Below, one piece after another: positions 27,826 through 36,571 of a DNA stretch of 60,075 nucleotides. Under the pieces are notes generated by a model that was given only the letters and a program-made list of their open reading frames with translations, was not told where the DNA came from and searched no databases. Location: assembly GCA_027069645.1 (NCBI GenBank), contig JALXEI010000159.1:1-60075 (forward strand), written 5' to 3'. Source of the stretch: Hyphomicrobiales bacterium (GTDB lineage Bacteria > Pseudomonadota > Alphaproteobacteria > Rhizobiales > JAKIUO01). Positions within the stretch are counted from its first letter, which is position 1. The number at the start of each line of letters is the position of its first letter. Made by a program: the position numbers and the translations under genes.

Positions 27826-30252
27826 CTAGTGAGGAAGGACATTCTTCGCCGGATCATCCTCGTCGATATTTTTTGAGGAAGTGTCATCTGAATCTTCTTC
27901 CCATTTGACGGGAACAAGCTCTCTTGTGAGTGCAATTTTCAGAACCTCATCAATATGGGTAACGGGTATGATTTCCAGGCCGTTTTTAACATTGTCAGGA
28001 ATCTCGACAAGATCCTTGGCATTTTCCTCGGGAATCAGCACTGTTTTTATTCCACCACGCAGGGCTGCGAGCAGTTTTTCCTTTAGACCACCAATCGGTA
28101 ACACGCGCCCGCGCAGGGTGATTTCACCGGTCATGGCAATATCCTTGCGAATGGGAATACCTGTCATGACAGATACGATCGCGGTGGTCATGGCGACACC
28201 GGCAGACGGGCCGTCTTTAGGCGTCGCTCCCTCCGGAACATGGACATGAATATTGCGTTTGTCGAACATCGGCGGTTCAATTCCAAAGTCGATGGCCCTT
28301 GAACGGACATAGGCGTTGGCGGCCTGGATGGATTCCTTCATAACATCACGCAAATTGCCGGTAACCGTCATGTTGCCCTTTCCCGGCATCATGACACCCT
28401 CAATGGTCAGCAACTCTCCGCCCACCTCCGTCCAGGCCAGACCGGTTACCACACCAACCATGTCTTCGCGTTCGGCTTCGCCATAACGGTATTTTGGAAC
28501 GCCGAGATAGTCTGGCAGGTTTTTAGCCGTAATCTTTATGCTCTTCTTGCCATCCAGCAAAATCTCCTTGACGGATTTGCGGGCCAGTTTGGCGATTTCA
28601 CGTTCCAGGTTACGGACACCTGCCTCTCGTGTATACAGTCGGATGATGTCACGCAGAGCATCGTCACTGACACGCCACTCCTCATCTTTCAAACCATGTC
28701 CCTTTTGCTGGGCAGGAACAAGATGCTGCCTTGCGATTTCGATCTTTTCATCTTCCGTATAGCCCGACAAACGAATTATCTCCATCCGGTCCATAAGTGC
28801 CGGAGGAATATTAAGCGTGTTGGCTGTCGTTACAAACATGACATTGGAGAGATCATAATCCACTTCCAGATAATGATCACTGAATGTGTTGTTTTGTTCC
28901 GGGTCGAGAACCTCAAGCAGCGCCGAAGAAGGGTCACCCCTGAAATCGGCCCCCATCTTGTCGATCTCGTCAAGCAGGAACAGCGGGTTGGTTTTTTTTG
29001 CCTTGCGCATCGACTGGATGACTTTGCCCGGCATGGACCCGATATAGGTACGCCTGTGCCCACGAATTTCCGCTTCGTCCCGCACACCGCCGAGCGACAT
29101 GCGAACAAATTCGCGCCCTGTTGCATTGGCTATCGATTTACCGAGTGACGTTTTGCCAACCCCGGGAGGGCCGACCAGGCACAATACAGGCCCTTTCAGC
29201 TTGTTGACGCGCTGCTGAACGGCCAGATATTCAATGATGCGCTCCTTGACCTTTTCCAGCCCGTAATGTTCGGCGTCAAGAATCTTCTGTGCCTCGGCCA
29301 GGTCCTTCTTGATGCGTCCCTTTACGCCCCAGGGAATACCCAGCAACCAGTCAAGATAATTGCGGACGACTGTCGCCTCGGCTGACATGGGACTCATCTG
29401 GCGAAGTTTCTTGAGCTCTGCCAGCGCCTTGTCCCGCGCTTCCTTGCTCAGCTTGGTTTTACCGATCTTTTCCTCAAATTCGGCGATATCATCGCGCCCG
29501 TCATCACCATCCCCCAGTTCTTTCTGGATGGCTTTCATCTGCTCGTTGAGATAATATTCGCGCTGGGTTTTTTCCATCTGACGCTTGACGCGGGAGCGAA
29601 TCTTCTTTTCCACCTGCAAGACGGAAATTTCACTTTCCATCAGACCATAGATTTTTTCAAGGCGCTTGCTGATGTCATTTATCTCAAGGATTTCCTGTTT
29701 TTCGGCAATCTTGATTGAAAGATGGGACGTGATGGTATCGGCAAGTTTTGAATAGTCCTCGATCTGACTGACAGTTGCGAGAACCTCGCGTGCAATTTTT
29801 TTATTCAGTTTGACATAGTTTTCAAATTGCGTGACGACAGAGCGCGCCAAAGCTTCTATTTCCTTGTCGCCTTCAACTTTCTCTTCTACAAATTCGACAA
29901 CGGCTTCATAATAGTCTTCATTGTCTGTATAACTCATGATGGTTGCGCGCGGTCCACCCTCGACCAGCACCTTGACTGTTCCGTCAGGGAGTTTGAGCAT
30001 CTGCAAAACAGTGGCAACAATCCCGGTTTGATAGATCTCGTCATATCCCGGATCATCATCCGCTGCATTTTTCTGAGCCGCCAGAACAATTTTCTTATTG
30101 CTGTCCTTAACCTTGTCGAGCGCGTTTATCGACTTCTCGCGCCCCACGAACAAGGGCACAATCATATAGGGAAACACAACAATATCCCGGAGGGGAAGAA
30201 CCGGAAAAATCGTTTGCTCTTCATCCTGTTCCGGTTGATTATCAATATCCAT
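27826..30252 (-). CDS. lon: ATP-dependent protease Lon
   Basis: 808 residues from MDIDNQPEQDEE, chosen because AAGAAGAAG precedes this ATG; an ATG 14 codons upstream has no ribosome binding site. The N-terminal substrate domain starts FPVLPLRDIVVFPYMIVPLFVGR. The AAA+ module has Walker A GPPGVGKTSLGKS and Walker B LFLLDEIDKMG. The protease domain has the catalytic serine in PKDGPSAGVAMTTA and the lysine in GGLKEKLLAALRGGIK. It degrades misfolded and short-lived regulators. It lies downstream of clpX. Confidence 0.97.
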   Translation of the reverse strand: MDIDNQPEQDEEQTIFPVLPLRDIVVFPYMIVPLFVGREKSINALDKVKDSNKKIVLAAQKNAADDDPGYDEIYQTGIVATVLQMLKLPDGTVKVLVEGGPRATIMSYTDNEDYYEAVVEFVEEKVEGDKEIEALARSVVTQFENYVKLNKKIAREVLATVSQIEDYSKLADTITSHLSIKIAEKQEILEINDISKRLEKIYGLMESEISVLQVEKKIRSRVKRQMEKTQREYYLNEQMKAIQKELGDGDDGRDDIAEFEEKIGKTKLSKEARDKALAELKKLRQMSPMSAEATVVRNYLDWLLGIPWGVKGRIKKDLAEAQKILDAEHYGLEKVKERIIEYLAVQQRVNKLKGPVLCLVGPPGVGKTSLGKSIANATGREFVRMSLGGVRDEAEIRGHRRTYIGSMPGKVIQSMRKAKKTNPLFLLDEIDKMGADFRGDPSSALLEVLDPEQNNTFSDHYLEVDYDLSNVMFVTTANTLNIPPALMDRMEIIRLSGYTEDEKIEIARQHLVPAQQKGHGLKDEEWRVSDDALRDIIRLYTREAGVRNLEREIAKLARKSVKEILLDGKKSIKITAKNLPDYLGVPKYRYGEAEREDMVGVVTGLAWTEVGGELLTIEGVMMPGKGNMTVTGNLRDVMKESIQAANAYVRSRAIDFGIEPPMFDKRNIHVHVPEGATPKDGPSAGVAMTTAIVSVMTGIPIRKDIAMTGEITLRGRVLPIGGLKEKLLAALRGGIKTVLIPEENAKDLVEIPDNVKNGLEIIPVTHIDEVLKIALTRELVPVKWEEDSDDTSSKNIDEDDPAKNVLPH

Positions 30253-30376
30253 AAACTTCTTCTTCCCTTTTGGTTTTAACCGGGTTTCTGCCATAGCGAC
30301 TATATTACTGCACCGGGTGCAGGAGGGGCTTTCCTTGACAAACAGCCGATTTCGTTTGGTTACATATTCGAATACA

Positions 30377-30405
30377 AAGTGGGGCCAGGAACATCATATT
30401 CCAAG
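30377..30405 (-). promoter_or_regulatory. Possible heat-shock (RpoH-type) promoter before lon
   Basis: On the minus strand CTTGGAA is followed after 14 bp by CCCCACTT, close to the layout of sigma-32 promoters (CTTGAAA, then CCCCAT-like). It lies about 125 bp before the lon start, inside the 255-bp clpX-lon gap, and lon is a classic heat-shock gene. The same bases also form an imperfect hairpin (GGGGC/GGAA with TTCC/GCCCC), so a weak clpX terminator is an alternative. Confidence 0.3.
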
Positions 30406-30507
30406 CCCCTTACCATAAAAAAATAACTCAACAGTCCTGCTTTTCGGGATGAAACCGACAATTCCCGGTTTTTGAACCATAGCAAATTCTGTTTCGTGTT
30501 GTTTATA

Positions 30508-31782
30508 TCAGGCACTTGATTCGACATCATCCTTGCGTTTTCCCGCATCTGAATAAATACGCAGAGGCCGCGCTGTCCCTTCGACAACATCGGGAGATAT
30601 CACGACTTCAACCACTCCATCCAGCCCGGGCAGATCAAACATGGTATCAAGCAGGATTGTCTCCAGAATGGAGCGCAGACCACGGGCCCCGGTTTTGCGT
30701 TCGATAGCCCGGCGCGCGATAGCGATCAACGCGTCATCCGAAAACGTCAGCTTTACATCTTCCATCTCAAACATGCGCTGATACTGCTTGACCAGGGCAT
30801 TGCGTGGTTTGGAAAGGATCTGCACAAGGGCATTTTCATCAAGGTCTTCCAGTGTGGCGAACACCGGCACACGGCCGATAAACTCGGGAATGAGACCAAA
30901 TCCAAGCAAGTCTTCAGGTTCAACCTGTCGTAAAATTTCGCCCATACGACGATCATCATCGGCCTCGACTGTCGCGCCGAAGCCAATGCTGGTACTAACG
31001 CCACGTCGGGAAATAATCTTCTCAAGCCCGGCAAAGGCCCCCCCGCAAATAAACAGAATATTCGTGGTATCAACCTGTAGAAATTCCTGCTGGGGATGCT
31101 TGCGCCCCCCCTGCGGTGGCACACTGGCAACGGTCCCTTCCATGATTTTCAGCAAGGCCTGCTGCACGCCTTCACCGGATACATCGCGCGTAATGGATGG
31201 ATTGTCCGATTTTCGCGATATCTTGTCGACTTCATCAATATAGACGATCCCGCGCTGTGCACGGTCCACATTGTAATCAGCCGCCTGCAAAAGTTTCAAA
31301 ATGATGTTTTCGACATCTTCTCCAACATAGCCGGCTTCTGTCAGCGTGGTAGCATCTGCCATTGTAAAGGGCACATCCAGAATACGCGCCAGAGTCTGAG
31401 CGAGCAAAGTTTTGCCGCATCCGGTCGGGCCAACCAGGAGAATATTCGATTTGGCCAGTTCAACATCGTTGTTCTTGCTGGCATGATTGAGACGCTTGTA
31501 ATGATTATGAACGGCAACGGAAAGAACCCGTTTCGCATAGTCCTGCCCGATGACGTAATCATCAAGGACCTGGCAAATCTCCAGTGGCGTTGGCACGCCG
31601 CCGTTGGACTTGACAACGGCATTTTTGTTTTCTTCACGGATGATATCCATGCACAGCTCAACGCATTCATCACAGATAAATACCGTCGGCCCGGCAATCA
31701 GTTTACGAACTTCATGCTGGCTTTTGCCGCAAAAGGAACAATAAAGTGTATTTTTGGAATCTTTGCTGCCGGATTTGCTCAT
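30508..31782 (-). CDS. clpX: Clp protease ATP-binding subunit ClpX
   Basis: 424 residues. The zinc-binding domain has C15, C18, C37 and C40. The AAA+ part has Walker A GPTGCGKTLLAQ, pore loop GYVGED, Walker B IVYIDEVDKI, and the IGFGA loop that docks on ClpP. It unfolds substrates for ClpP; in Alphaproteobacteria this controls cell-cycle regulators such as CtrA. It is separated from clpP by 378 bp and so likely has its own promoter as well. Confidence 0.98.
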   Translation of the reverse strand: MSKSGSKDSKNTLYCSFCGKSQHEVRKLIAGPTVFICDECVELCMDIIREENKNAVVKSNGGVPTPLEICQVLDDYVIGQDYAKRVLSVAVHNHYKRLNHASKNNDVELAKSNILLVGPTGCGKTLLAQTLARILDVPFTMADATTLTEAGYVGEDVENIILKLLQAADYNVDRAQRGIVYIDEVDKISRKSDNPSITRDVSGEGVQQALLKIMEGTVASVPPQGGRKHPQQEFLQVDTTNILFICGGAFAGLEKIISRRGVSTSIGFGATVEADDDRRMGEILRQVEPEDLLGFGLIPEFIGRVPVFATLEDLDENALVQILSKPRNALVKQYQRMFEMEDVKLTFSDDALIAIARRAIERKTGARGLRSILETILLDTMFDLPGLDGVVEVVISPDVVEGTARPLRIYSDAGKRKDDVESSA

Positions 31783-32160
31783 ATGTTATTCCACGTTCCT
31801 TTTTCTATCACCTGACCGTTGTTGATCCGAACAGGTTCTGTTTCTTGCCGGTTGCAGAAATGCCATCGCCCTGAACGGCACCAGGTCATGACCTGACATG
31901 CCCCGCGAGGCATGCCCCCGCCCGGTATTCCTGTGCCATTTCAACCCAAACACCACAACATTCCCTTAACAGTCCTGCAAAGGGTAGAAATATCCCGTCT
32001 GCCTGAGACCATAAAGGCTGAACGGGTATGATGGCAAGAAATTAACAGCCTCCCCTGTCTTTTTTCGTTCTGCTGTTGTTCCCTTGACTTTTATCATGGA
32101 AACAAATTCCATCTATTTCGAGGCAGGAATATCACATTGTTGTGGCTTCGCATGTTCCTG
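31783..32160. other. clpP-clpX intergenic region with two palindromes
   Basis: 378 bp without a gene. CAGGTCATGACCTG (31882-31895) is a perfect 14-bp palindrome, directly followed by CATGCC/GGCATG with a 6-bp loop (31897-31914). A TTGCCA hexamer 17 bp from TTATGG on the minus strand is a weak promoter candidate for clpX. ATGGAA/TTCCAT near 32096 forms a short hairpin after clpP. Confidence 0.4.
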
Positions 32161-32799
32161 CTAGCTTTCCTGGTCTTCCGAAACCGGTTCGCGCTTCGTC
32201 AAAACCTGATCAATCAGCCCGAACTCCTTCGCTTCCTCGGCGGTCATGAAATGGTCGCGATCAAGGGTTTTTTCAATCGTATCGTAATCGTTCCCGGTAT
32301 GTTTGACATAGGTCTCGTTAAGGCGCCGTTTCATTTTCACAATATCTTCGGCATGCCGTTCGATATCACTGACCTGCCCCTGAAAACCGCCTGAGGGCTG
32401 ATGAACCATGATCCGGGCATTGGGCAGTGCAAACCGCATGTCCTTGTCTCCGGCGCAAAGCAGCAGGGAGCCCATCGAAGCCGCCTGCCCTGTGCAAAGC
32501 GTTGAAACGGCGGGACGTATGAACTGCATGGTATCATAAATAGCCATCCCCGAAGTCACGACGCCTCCAGGGGAGTTGATATACATGGAAATTTCCTTTT
32601 TGGGATTTTCAGCTTCCAGAAACAGCAACTGGGCGGTCACCAGCATGGCCATATTGTCCTCGACAGGCCCGGTAAGAAAGATGATCCGCTCCTTGAGAAG
32701 ACGTGAAAATATGTCATAGGAGCGCTCGCCCCGATTGGTCTGTTCTACAACCATCGGAACGAGCGTGTTCATATAGAGGTCTACTGGGTCGCGCATCAT
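32161..32799 (-). CDS. clpP: ATP-dependent Clp protease proteolytic subunit ClpP
   Basis: 212 residues from MMRDPVDLYM; AGGGAG stands just before it, and the frame is open upstream without support. The catalytic triad is S108 (GQAASMGS), H133 (MVHQPSGG) and D182, each ten residues later than in E. coli ClpP, so the triad is complete. It forms the peptidase barrel used by ClpX and ClpA. It lies between tig and clpX, the usual order. Confidence 0.98.
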   Translation of the reverse strand: MMRDPVDLYMNTLVPMVVEQTNRGERSYDIFSRLLKERIIFLTGPVEDNMAMLVTAQLLFLEAENPKKEISMYINSPGGVVTSGMAIYDTMQFIRPAVSTLCTGQAASMGSLLLCAGDKDMRFALPNARIMVHQPSGGFQGQVSDIERHAEDIVKMKRRLNETYVKHTGNDYDTIEKTLDRDHFMTAEEAKEFGLIDQVLTKREPVSEDQES

Positions 32800-33032
32800 C
32801 TGTCTCCCTGGATAATGTTTCGAAACGCAATTGCGTCCGATGATATCGACTGTGAAATGTCCTGTTGTCTGTCTGAGTAACAGATTCCCCCCACAGAACA
32901 ATATGAAAAAAGGCCGGTTGTTGGCAAAAGACATCCCGTCAGGGGAATGAAGAGGGCATTCGCAAATCGGGAATCGCTACCTGAAAAGGCATTGCGCCCC
33001 CCCGAACGCGACACCCTCCAGCGGTTCGTAAC

Positions 33033-34379
33033 CTACGCGTCCTCGTCTTCTGCCATCAGCTCCTCACGAGACACCTTTTTATCCTGGACATCTATCAGTT
33101 CCAGCAGGTAGTCCACGACTTTTTCTTCCAGCATGGGCGCACGTATTTCGGCAACCGCAGCCGGGTTCTTCTGATAGAAGTCCACAACCTGCTGTTCCTG
33201 CCCCGGAAACTGACGGATTCGCTCACTGAGCGCCGCGCTCACTTCCTTGTCGGTGACCGTGATTTTGTTCTTTTCGGCAATTTGCGACAAAATCAGACCA
33301 AGACGCACCCTGCGTTCGGCAATCTTTTTGTATTTTTGCCGGGCCTCTTCTTCACTTTCCTCGCCATCTTCTCCAAAATTTTTACCTTCATCACCCATTT
33401 TATGGGTAACCTGTTCAAATATTCCCTCAAATTCATTATCGACGAGAGAGGGAGGAAGTTCAAAGTCATGTGCATCATCAAGAGCGTCCATGATCTGCTT
33501 TTTCAGTTTTTCGCGTGCGATTCCTTCATATTCCTGAGCGATCCCGCCCGCAACCGCTTCGCGCAGGGCTTCCAGCGTTTCAAATCCGACAGTTTTGGCA
33601 AAATCGTCATTGACTTCCGGTTTCGACGGCTCTCCCACTTCGATCACATGGACATCAAACTGTGCGGTCTTGCCTGCCAGGTGAGCAGCGCTGTAGTCGT
33701 CCGGAAACGCTCCTTCAACCGTGAGTTTATCCCCGGCTTTTGCCCCCAGCAACCCTTCTTCAAAACCGGGAATAAAGCTTTTGCTACCCAAAACGAGAAA
33801 AGCACCCTCGGCGCTGCCACCCTCGAATTTTTCCCCGTCAAGCATACCTGTAAAATCGAGTGTCAGGCGATCCTTTTCCTTTGCTGCACGATCTACAGGA
33901 TTGTAACTGATACTTTTTTCAACAAGCTCCTCGATACCGGCATCAATTTCCTTTTCCTCAACATCGACGACCGGTTTTTCGACCTTTATTTTTGAAACAT
34001 CGGCCATTTCAAAATCGGGCAGAATTTCATATGACATAACATAGGAGAGATCCATTTTGCCATCGAGAATCTGTTCAACCTCCTTTTCATCCTCGGTCAT
34101 ACTGATGCGGGGCTGAAAAGCCGGACGCTCCTTGCGCTCCTGCAAGGCGGAGTCGCTGGCTTCACTCACCTCTCTTTGAATAATCTCACCCATGACGGAT
34201 TTACCATAGAGACGCCGCAGGTAATCAAGAGGCACTTTTCCGGGGCGAAACCCCTTGAGTTGCACCTTTCCCTTCATTTTTTTGAGTTCGGCCTCAAGTT
34301 TTGCTTCCAGATCCTCGGCTGTGACGATGATTTCCAACTCGCGTTTCAAACCATCTGAGAGTTTTTCGGTAACCTGCAT
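33033..34379 (-). CDS. tig: Trigger factor
   Basis: 448 residues. The ribosome-docking motif GFRPGKVP is at 43-50, the FKBP-like prolyl isomerase domain follows (about 155-245, DRLTLDFTGMLDG), and the C-terminal helical arms end in an acidic tail. It is the ribosome-bound chaperone for nascent chains. AGGAA lies six bases before the ATG. It is the first gene of the tig-clpP-clpX-lon block; the 233-bp gap before clpP suggests a separate clpP promoter. Confidence 0.97.
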   Translation of the reverse strand: MQVTEKLSDGLKRELEIIVTAEDLEAKLEAELKKMKGKVQLKGFRPGKVPLDYLRRLYGKSVMGEIIQREVSEASDSALQERKERPAFQPRISMTEDEKEVEQILDGKMDLSYVMSYEILPDFEMADVSKIKVEKPVVDVEEKEIDAGIEELVEKSISYNPVDRAAKEKDRLTLDFTGMLDGEKFEGGSAEGAFLVLGSKSFIPGFEEGLLGAKAGDKLTVEGAFPDDYSAAHLAGKTAQFDVHVIEVGEPSKPEVNDDFAKTVGFETLEALREAVAGGIAQEYEGIAREKLKKQIMDALDDAHDFELPPSLVDNEFEGIFEQVTHKMGDEGKNFGEDGEESEEEARQKYKKIAERRVRLGLILSQIAEKNKITVTDKEVSAALSERIRQFPGQEQQVVDFYQKNPAAVAEIRAPMLEEKVVDYLLELIDVQDKKVSREELMAEDEDA

Positions 34380-34443
34380 ATTTTTCCTGGAATGTGGCTG
34401 CCGTGGCAGGCCCCACTCTTTACCTTCCTGACTGAATTAATCC

Positions 34444-34528
<85 letters not shown>

Positions 34529-34836
34529 CTGTCCCGGTCGTTGCCGATCACGGCAGCAAACTTCCCGGATGTCTTTGTTTTCTTATTCCGTTTTGTATGG
34601 GTCGAAATAAAGCTGGACAAGTAAAATCGGAACACCTGAACCGGCATTCACAAAAGAGTTCCCTCTTATATGTCGAAAAATTGCACCTGTTAAGCCCTAT
34701 TTTTGTGATCGCGATCAGAGTTGACAGGAAGAGGTGGGCAGATCATCGCCGACAAACCGTCGCAAAGCGCGAAAACCGGCTTCGACTGCCAGTAGCCCTG
34801 GTTTCAACATTTCGCATGCAAGCGGGGACAGGAGGA

Positions 34837-34983
34837 CTATTTCGATGTTAGCAGCAATAAAAGGCTAAGTGCATAGGTCATGGGCAGCAAGGCAGCCCAA
34901 AAATCGAGGTTCAAATTGAAGCCGGTGCTGTAGAGGGAAAAACCCGACCACGCAACACCTGAAAGGATCAGCAGTTTTTTCAC
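34837..34983 (-). CDS. Possible 48-residue membrane protein
   Basis: A GTG start with GAGG six bases upstream opens a 48-codon frame: KKLLILSGVAWSGFSLYSTG, a short polar turn, then DFWAALLPMTYALSLLLLLTSK. Two hydrophobic segments would span the membrane as a hairpin. I know no family. The good ribosome binding site and the composition favour a real small protein; isolation between tRNA-Leu and cysteine synthase leaves it uncertain. Confidence 0.4.
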   Translation of the reverse strand: MKKLLILSGVAWSGFSLYSTGFNLNLDFWAALLPMTYALSLLLLLTSK

Positions 34984-35231
34984 TTTCAACCTCACAAATT
35001 GCCGAACCGGGATCTCCTGTTGGCACCAAAAACAACGAACATATGTTCCGGCACAGTTACAGCAAATACCATGCCACACATGCCATCCTCACGATATCCA
35101 ATCAACAAAGGCATACGTTATTCAGGTGACAACCGGACGATTCTCGGGCAACCTTGTTGCCAGATGGTCCTCCGGAATATCATTATATCTCTATCGATTG
35201 AAAAAACTCTTAATGACGGACGGCAAGACGC

Positions 35232-36272
35232 ATGAACTCTGACATTGATGATTCCGTACTGACCATGATTGGCCGGACACCGCTGATCAAATTGCGCAAG
35301 GCGTCGGAACAAACCGGTTGCACAATCCTTGGAAAAGCCGAGTTTCTCAATCCGGGCCAATCCGTCAAGGATCGCGCGGCCCTTTATATCATCAGGGATG
35401 CCATTGCCCGCGGAAAACTTCACCCTGGCGGGACAGTTGTCGAGGGAACTGCCGGAAATACCGGCATCGGCCTTACTGTTGTTGCCCGTGCCCTCGGTTT
35501 TGAAACGGTTATCGTTATTCCCGATACGCAATCGCAGGAAAAGAAAGATGCCTTGCGCCTTCAGGGGGCTCAACTCGTCGAGGTTCCCGCAGCTCCCTAC
35601 AAGGATCCCAATAATTTCGTGCATTATTCCAGGCGACTGGCTGAAAAACTGGCGCAAACCGAAGTGAACGGAGCCATATGGGCCAACCAGTTCGATAACC
35701 TTGCCAACCGACAGGCTCATATCGAAACAACTGCTGTCGAGATCATGGAGCAAACGGGCGGGGCAGTTGATGGTTTCATATGTGCCGTCGGGAGTGGTGG
35801 AACTCTGGCGGGTGTTGCCCTGGGCCTGAGAGAGCGGAAACCCGAAATAAGAATAGGACTCGCAGACCCGATGGGAGCTGCACTTTACAGCTATTACACG
35901 ACAGGCGAACTGGCATCGAGCGGTTCATCCATAATGGAAGGGATCGGTCAGGGGCGGATTACTGCCAACCTGGAAGGGCTTGAAATCGATCACGCCTGGC
36001 AATTTGAGGATGCAGAGGCTTTGCCACTCCTGTTTGACCTCGTCACAAAAGAGGGCCTGTGTCTCGGAGGCTCCAGCGGTATCAATATTGCCGGGGCGAT
36101 TGCAATGGCCGAAGAACTTGGGCCAGACAAAACCATTGTCACCATTCTTGCCGATTACGGAACCCGATATCAGAGCAAATTGTTCAACCCGACTTTTCTG
36201 CGCGAGAAAAACCTGCCGGTCCCCGCCTGGCTGAGTGAAAAGGGAGATGATTTGCCGGATGTCTCGGTATAG
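35232..36272 (+). CDS. cysK: Cysteine synthase-type PLP enzyme
   Basis: 346 residues of the fold-II PLP family. K46 in NPGQSVKDRAA binds PLP, the phosphate loop region is VGSGGTLAGVA, and the late SSGI loop is present. The substrate loop reads EGTAGNTGIGL (71-81), with Ala where classical CysK has Ser (TSGNTG); this variant occurs in a proteobacterial subgroup annotated as cysteine synthase A. It likely makes cysteine from O-acetylserine and sulfide, though a different acceptor cannot be excluded. It stands alone with its own promoter in the 250-bp gap upstream. Confidence 0.85.
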   Translation: MNSDIDDSVLTMIGRTPLIKLRKASEQTGCTILGKAEFLNPGQSVKDRAALYIIRDAIARGKLHPGGTVVEGTAGNTGIGLTVVARALGFETVIVIPDTQSQEKKDALRLQGAQLVEVPAAPYKDPNNFVHYSRRLAEKLAQTEVNGAIWANQFDNLANRQAHIETTAVEIMEQTGGAVDGFICAVGSGGTLAGVALGLRERKPEIRIGLADPMGAALYSYYTTGELASSGSSIMEGIGQGRITANLEGLEIDHAWQFEDAEALPLLFDLVTKEGLCLGGSSGINIAGAIAMAEELGPDKTIVTILADYGTRYQSKLFNPTFLREKNLPVPAWLSEKGDDLPDVSV

Positions 36273-36419
36273 GGTTTCCACCAAATGAAGATCAAAAATA
36301 CAAGGCAGCGGGAAGCCCTGACAAAGGTAAAAAAAATTGGTGACAAAACATTAAGAGTTCTGGTATAGCTTCCCACTCGCAGGCTGGAACAGCGTTTCTT
36401 TTACCGGTCTGTCAAATAT

Positions 36420-36495
36420 TCCCCGGTAGCTCAGTTGGTAGAGCAAGCGGCTGTTAACCGCTTTGTCGCAAGTTCGAGTCTTGCCCGGGGAGCCA
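36420..36495 (+). tRNA. tRNA-Asn (GTT)
   Basis: 76 nt with encoded CCA. Acceptor TCCCCGG pairs with CCGGGGA, the anticodon loop CTGTTAAC gives GTT, and the T arm is CAAGTTCGAGTCTTG. It is convergent with the tonB gene. Confidence 0.97.
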
Positions 36496-36571
36496 TTTTC
36501 CTGCCCGTCGTCGCGAAACACGTTTTGACGGTTCCCGGCAAATTTTCTCTCTGTATTGCGAAATCTGCTGA

